Below are positions 60,011 through 64,000 of a stretch of 64,000 nucleotides of DNA, in pieces. Made by a program: the position numbers and the translations under genes. The notes under the pieces were generated by a model. The model was not told the origin of the DNA, searched no databases, and worked only from the letters and a program-made list of their open reading frames with translations. The stretch spans positions 57,370,587 to 57,434,586 of the forward strand of contig NC_061865.1 in the NCBI RefSeq assembly GCF_907164915.1. Reading direction: 5' to 3'. This DNA is from Impatiens glandulifera. Lineage: Eukaryota; Streptophyta; Magnoliopsida; Ericales; Balsaminaceae. How positions within the stretch are numbered: position 1 is the stretch's first letter; every line of letters starts with the position of its first letter.

Positions 60011-60704
60011 TCAAGCTAAAGGTTCATATTGTTGAGATGATGAGTCATGCTGCTTAGATGATGAGTCATGCTGCTTAGATGATGAAGCTCGTGCAGTAGA
60101 TGGTGCAGGCATAACTGCTTTGCATGTTGCCCTATTATGTCCAAGCCCACCACATGAGCTGCATCGTCTCGGGATCTTACGGACCTCACCCTGGGATGAC
60201 CTACGCTTTGTTTGTGGTCTGCCTTTCTTAACCTTCACATTTGGTTTAAGACACGAACGTTGCTTGATATGTTCGGGAACATCCCAATTTTCTTCATCAC
60301 CGGGAGGATAACATGTCTCAGCATAACGAGTATTTTGGGGTAGATCAAATGTTTTGATTGAAGATGCATCAAAAAACAGTATTCCATCAGCATCAAGTTT
60401 CCACTCTCCATTATAGAAAACGAAAACTTCAGCTGCAATATAAAAACATGATTTGATTAAGAGACGGATAATTAAGACTTAGCGAAACGGGAAGGCCTTC
60501 GCGAATCGCTATGAACTTAGCGAAACGGGAAGGCCTTCGCGAATCGTAAGGCACTTAGCGAAACGAGAAGTCCTTCGCGAATCGTAAGGCACTTAGCGAA
60601 ACGGGAAGTAAACCCTAATCAATCTCAGAAAACGAACATCAATAAAACATGCTTCAAATAGACGTACCTATTGGAACAGTGCTCGTGCACGTCGTCGAGC
60701 TCAT
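60011..60704 (-). CDS. Reduced Mutator-type protein: N-terminal piece plus CCHC zinc knuckle, 2 exons, 152 aa
   Basis: Exon 1 is 60704-60668 (MSSTTCTSTVPI plus one base), donor GTACGT; exon 2 is 60432-60011 after TATTGCAG. The joined frame is open. The protein has AEVFVFYNGEWKLDADGIL, like the extreme N-terminus of MULE transposases. It then passes via NWDVPEHIKQRSCLKP to a basic linker (KKGRPQTKRRSS) and the knuckle CSSCGGLGHNRATC (CX2CX4HX4C), which is normally at the transposase C-terminus. The DDE and SWIM regions between are absent, as in an internal deletion that kept the frame. The tail has the repeat SSKQHDSSSKQHD. The intron holds 19-bp-type repeats. It could be non-functional or a DNA-binding remnant; this is unresolved. 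Confidence 0.6.
60478..60612 (-). repeat. 38-bp (2x19) motif array inside the intron of the knuckle gene
   Basis: About three and a half units read CTTAGCGAAACGGGAAGGCCTTCGCGAATCG in pieces, spaced 37-38 bases apart (near 60478, 60516, 60556 and 60593). Each contains two copies of the core in opposite orientation (AGCGAAACG and TTCGCGAATCG). Confidence 0.85.
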
Positions 60705-60867
60705 AGTGGATTTCGAACGAACTTCTCCGACGAGATCGCCGCCGCCGCCGGAGTTTAGAGAGAAGGAGGAGAAGAGCGGGAAGAGAGAGAAGGAGAAAAA
60801 ATAATGAAAAAAAAGTACACCAGGTTATATTAAATAGTAAGGGCAATTTGGACATTTCACATGTCGT

Positions 60868-61015
60868 CACTTCGCGAAACGCTAAGTGACTTAGCGTTTC
60901 GCGACAAGGGCAAAATCGTCCAAAAAAAATAAAATCACCACGAGCGCAATAAAATTATCACTTTACCATCAGATCAAATAACCTCATCTTTTAGGTTATT
61001 TGATCAAATTTCCCC
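60868..61015 (-). repeat. Right TIR of the Mutator-like element
   Basis: Inverted partner of 56026-56173, with the same 15-bp palindrome arms around a single G on the plus strand. A TATA-like TATTTAATATAA just inside it (about 60826-60837, minus strand) would serve the knuckle gene. Confidence 0.85.
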
Positions 61016-61079
61016 ATTTATTGGACTAATATTTATGCAAAAAAAAAATAGTAAATGAAATGTTACAAAGTAAAATAAC
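61016..61079 (+). repeat. Segmental duplicate resumes (source about 37055-37095)
   Basis: After the target duplication ATTTATT the sequence AATAGTAAATGAAATGTTACAAAG matches source AATAGTAAACAAAATGTTATAAAG. Confidence 0.7.
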
Positions 61080-61290
61080 ATTTAATGTTGAAACCTTTAG
61101 ACTATATTTAGTACATAGTACAACACTGTAAATAAAGTATATATATATATTAAATTATAAATGTTGTTTGGTAGATCTACAATATCTTTTGGTATAATTT
61201 ATACCTAGACTCCATAACTTTTATAAAATTTAATATTTCATTTTTAATCTTTAATTTTATTAAAATTTTAATTTTTTGGTATATCTTAAA

Positions 61291-61325
<35 letters not shown>

Positions 61326-62300
61326 TATAACTAAATATTTATTTATATTTAAGTGTGTTTAATTATTTAATTTAAATAATAATAATAATTTAATTACTTA
61401 TTTTTATTTAAATTTTTTAATTTATATATATATATATATATGTTAATTAAAAAACATTAATTTATAAAACATTATTTTAAAAAGCATTATAGCATTTTAT
61501 GTATAAAAATTTTATTGTGATATTTTTATAAATAATTAAATATAATAATTATTTTAAAAAACTAATAAGGTTAAATAAAAAAATAGTAGTCATATATAAA
61601 ATTAATTTATAAAATAAAACTGTATTTCATTATTAATTAACTATATTTATAATTAATAATATTATTATTAATTACTACCACTTATATATATAATTTATTT
61701 CAGAAACTAATTTATAATCATATAATTCTAATTTAAAATATGATTTTATTAAAATTATTATTATTAATATTTTATTTTATATAAATAATTAATATTGTTT
61801 TAATATACAAAAATTTATAATAATACATAAAATTTAATTAATATATAAATAAGTTTTATTTATATAATTATATAGGTTAAATGATAGGAATTATATATAA
61901 AATAATGTAATTAATATAATATAATAGGATTTTTTATTTTTAAAATATATTTATATAATAATTAGATTTTTTATTGATTTTAATATATTAATAATACAAA
62001 TTACATATGAGATAAATATTAAAATAATAATTTATATAAATATAAGGATAAAATAGTTTTTTTTTTACCTCTTATACCATCAACCAAACACAAAATAATA
62101 AAATCTATATAATTTATACATATTTTTTGTTCTCAACCAAACACTACAAAGTTATATAATTTATACATCCGCATATCAAACACTAGTTAGTATATTAGTA
62201 GATTATGAGTGATTAATTGATTTTGATTCTTAATCTTTTAGCAATGATAAAATAAGCGCTAAGAAATTACATAGATTGCTTGTCATTTTATAAAATAAAA
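61080..62300. mobile_element. AT-rich insertion in the duplicated copy, about 1.2 kb
   Basis: The source has only about 50 bases between the matching flanks, so this is an insertion. It is extremely AT-rich with (AAT)n at about 61296-61323 and no coding sequence. GTTGTTTGGTA near the left and the complement of GATATGCGGATG/CTAGTGTTTG near 62185 hint at inverted ends of a MITE-like element smaller than the whole insert. Family is not assigned. Confidence 0.4.
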
Positions 62301-62513
62301 TAAAACTAATGTCATGACTTGTTATTTTAATAATTTTATGAGTTTAGTCCATCATTATATATACTTACAGTCTTCACAAGTCATGTTTAATTACTTACAA
62401 AAAGAAAGTAGAATACAAATGTTTTTGGATCATGATCTTTATAAGCTAAAAAAAAAACATGCATATCTTGAAATATAAAACATATGCATAATATGATCAT
62501 GGGTGGATGTAAA
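62301..62513 (+). repeat. Segmental duplicate of about 37146-37350
   Basis: Near-identical blocks include ACTAATGTCATGACTTG, GTCCATCATTATA and GATCATGATCTTTATAAGC, in the same order as in the source. Confidence 0.88.
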
Positions 62514-62716
62514 CAGGACCGACTATTAGGGTGGGCAAGATGGGTTACCGCCCAGGACCCCAAAATTAAGAAGGCCCAAAAAAAATTTATGCAGTACTAT
62601 AAAAAGAAAGTTAAGTTTTATATTATTTTCTAATCGGCTCTCAAATCTTTCTTTCAAATTTAGGCCCCAAATCTTAGATCGCTTAGGACCCAAAAAATGA
62701 ACGAAATGACCTTCCT
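62514..62716. mobile_element. 0.2-kb insertion, GGTGGGC/GCCCA-type plant repeat
   Basis: Absent from the source between GGTGGAT and TAAATACAGAAGTT. It includes AGGGTGGGCAAGATGGGTTA, ACCCCAAAATTAAGAAGGCC and GGCCCCAAATCTTAG, which resemble a widespread short plant insertion family I cannot name with certainty. The flanking phrase ATAAATACAGAAGTTG occurs twice just to its right (62718 and 62741), a small local duplication. Confidence 0.5.
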
Positions 62717-64000
62717 AGATATAAATACAGAAGTTGCTAGTTATAAATACAGAAGTTGTTAGTGTTTGGCAATGCAAGTATGGATCAATGGTTTGATATT
62801 TTTTAATATCATATATAATAGAAAAAATGATTGATGGAGGAGATGATGTGGCTGATTAATAAAAATAAAAATAAAAATATTTTTTCTTTCTTCTCAACTT
62901 TTATCATTTTTTTAACTAGTTATAAACACATGATCAATAGCTAGGGTTAGGGTTATTTTTTGTTTAGCTTTTTCGCAGCCAATTGCTTCCTGTTTACTAC
63001 TGTCATATTTCTTCCCTTGTTTTGGTCCAACCGCCAAACAACTACCATAAAGCCATCATCTAGCCGCCCGGTCTAATTACCCTTGCAAGACACGTGTCTC
63101 ATGTACTCGATTTCTTTTTCAAAAAAAAAGTATTATTTTAGTAATATTGATTGATGTATTACAAAAGTTAAAAAATCAAAATTGAGGTGCGATTAAAAAA
63201 TAATTATAAAAGTAGTGAATGAAAATAAATTTTATTATTTTTTTAATAATTCAATAAACAAACACTAAATTATATTAAAATATTTTAATAAATTAGAAGA
63301 TAATTTCATATTTTTATTGTAAAAATAAAATATTTTTTTTTGTTGGGCTAAAATAGATCCGCTCTATTTGTTGTAGGTACAAGACGGGGTTATATTCATA
63401 TTATTTTTTAACAATTTGGTTAAAAAGAAATCATGTAACCTTCAACAATCTCAAACGACCGTGCAGATCCTTCAAAATACTATCATTTTGAATTATATGA
63501 GGTTCAATTTGATAAAACAACATATTCGATTTTTACACACATTAATTTTAATTTATTTGATTGACAATATTATTAATGAATTATTTTATATATATATATA
63601 TATATTAGTGTTAAAAATATGAACACATAATTTTAATTAATTACTAAAAGTAATGTGTTTTCTTCTACTCAATATTAAAACATTTAATAAGCTCATTTTC
63701 TATTTTTTCAAGTTTTTATATTCAACTTTCACTTATATATTAAGGAGGCTAAGTTTGAAATTTCTAATTAATTTCACTTACATAATTAATATTTATTTTG
63801 AAATTTCAACTAGTAAATTTTTATTAGAAAAATAAAAAAGAAACCCCTCGTGGAAAACAAAAAGCTTGGCCAAAATGGTAATAATGCATTGAGTCTTTAA
63901 TATGGAAAAGACAGTAGGCTCTCATCAACACTTGCAACTGAATTCGAGGAAAGAAGAAAATTCATGAGAGATATATAGATAGAGATGGAGTTTTTTATTT
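62717..64000 (+). repeat. Segmental duplicate of about 37355-38665, to the right edge
   Basis: Runs in the same order as the source, including the G-box block (62938-63126, palindrome at 63089-63098) and the GGTAATAATG-to-AGAGATATATAGATAGAGATG block at 63865-63985. Non-coding. The similarity is still running at the window end, so the duplication extends beyond it. Confidence 0.88.
62938..63126. promoter_or_regulatory. Second copy of the conserved G-box block
   Basis: Almost unchanged relative to 37501-37697, with GACACGTGTC and CCGCCAAACAACTACC both intact, while the flanking A/T-rich sequence differs by many indels. Confidence 0.45.

Larger units (their letters stand above)
56026..61015 (+). 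mobile_element. Mutator-like element with TIRs, DUF1985-type gene and 19-bp motif arrays
   Basis: A 4990-bp insertion in the duplicated DNA, flanked by ATTTATT. Its 148-bp terminal inverted repeats (56026-56173 and 60868-61015) start GGGGAAATTTGA and end with a palindrome plus GAAGTG. It carries a rightward DUF1985-type gene (58276-59926) and a leftward spliced gene with a MULE-type zinc knuckle (60704-60011), converging with 84 bases between them. The non-coding DNA is filled with 19-bp units and two foldbacks. No DDE transposase catalytic core is present, so the element cannot move by itself. Assignment to Mutator rests on long TIRs, the 7-9 bp duplication and the knuckle protein. Confidence 0.78.

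Overview
This window is nuclear DNA of a flowering plant, most likely a core eudicot. The evidence is AT-rich intergenic sequence, GT-AG introns, and nine protein genes with close plant counterparts: an ARF-GEF GNOM, a plant DHHC acyltransferase, UDP-glucose dehydrogenase, an organellar PPR protein, prenylcysteine methylesterase, an IDA-like peptide, DCP5, a TMO5-like bHLH and one small basic protein. I could not determine the species.

Left part (1-24 kb), ordinary gene space. Minus-strand GNOM (first coding exon, cut by the left edge) is followed by a minus-strand DHHC acyltransferase (9 exons, 2860-5243). After 4.7 kb of AT-rich DNA come minus-strand UGD (10009-11454) and plus-strand PPR (11988-14593), which are divergent and share about 0.5 kb. 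Then come plus-strand ICME (11 exons, 16346-18447), a 64-residue minus-strand gene (18611-18873) and an IDA-like peptide gene (23494-23730). Non-autonomous DNA elements lie between them, the clearest an 815-bp hAT-type element with an 8-bp target duplication (21411-22225).

Middle (24-45 kb). A decayed Ty3/gypsy element (24700-28711, minus strand) lies in or beside an older plus-strand LTR remnant. DCP5 (30022-34830, 8 exons) encodes an intact LSM14-type P-body protein. A minisatellite follows it, then 5 kb of non-coding DNA, then a bHLH30/TMO5-LIKE1-type gene (41058-44632).

Right part (45-64 kb). The DNA from about 45171 to the right edge is a second copy of 31927 to about 38665, in the same orientation and order. 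It begins in DCP5 intron 2 and includes the region upstream of the bHLH gene. The layout fits a head-to-tail tandem duplication of a 13.2-kb unit, so a second bHLH copy is predicted a few kb beyond the window. The duplicated DCP5 is a pseudogene. It was broken by deletions and by a minus-strand Ty1/copia element (45550-about 53622) that itself carries a nested LTR element (47017-50796). Further insertions inflate the copy: a 597-bp Helitron (54745-55341), a Mutator-like element (56026-61015), a 1.2-kb AT-rich insert and a 0.2-kb insert.

The most interesting object is the Mutator-like element. It has 148-bp terminal inverted repeats, each with a perfect 15+15 bp palindrome. It carries a DUF1985-type gene (one in-frame TAG) and, converging on it, a short spliced gene that looks like a transposase reduced to its N-terminal piece and zinc knuckle. 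Its non-coding parts hold many 19-bp units built on the same core as the palindrome. This resembles VANDAL elements, in which an element-encoded VANC protein recognises arrays of short motifs, but here the element has clear TIRs and a different motif. Two related foldbacks inside it could be small-RNA sources.
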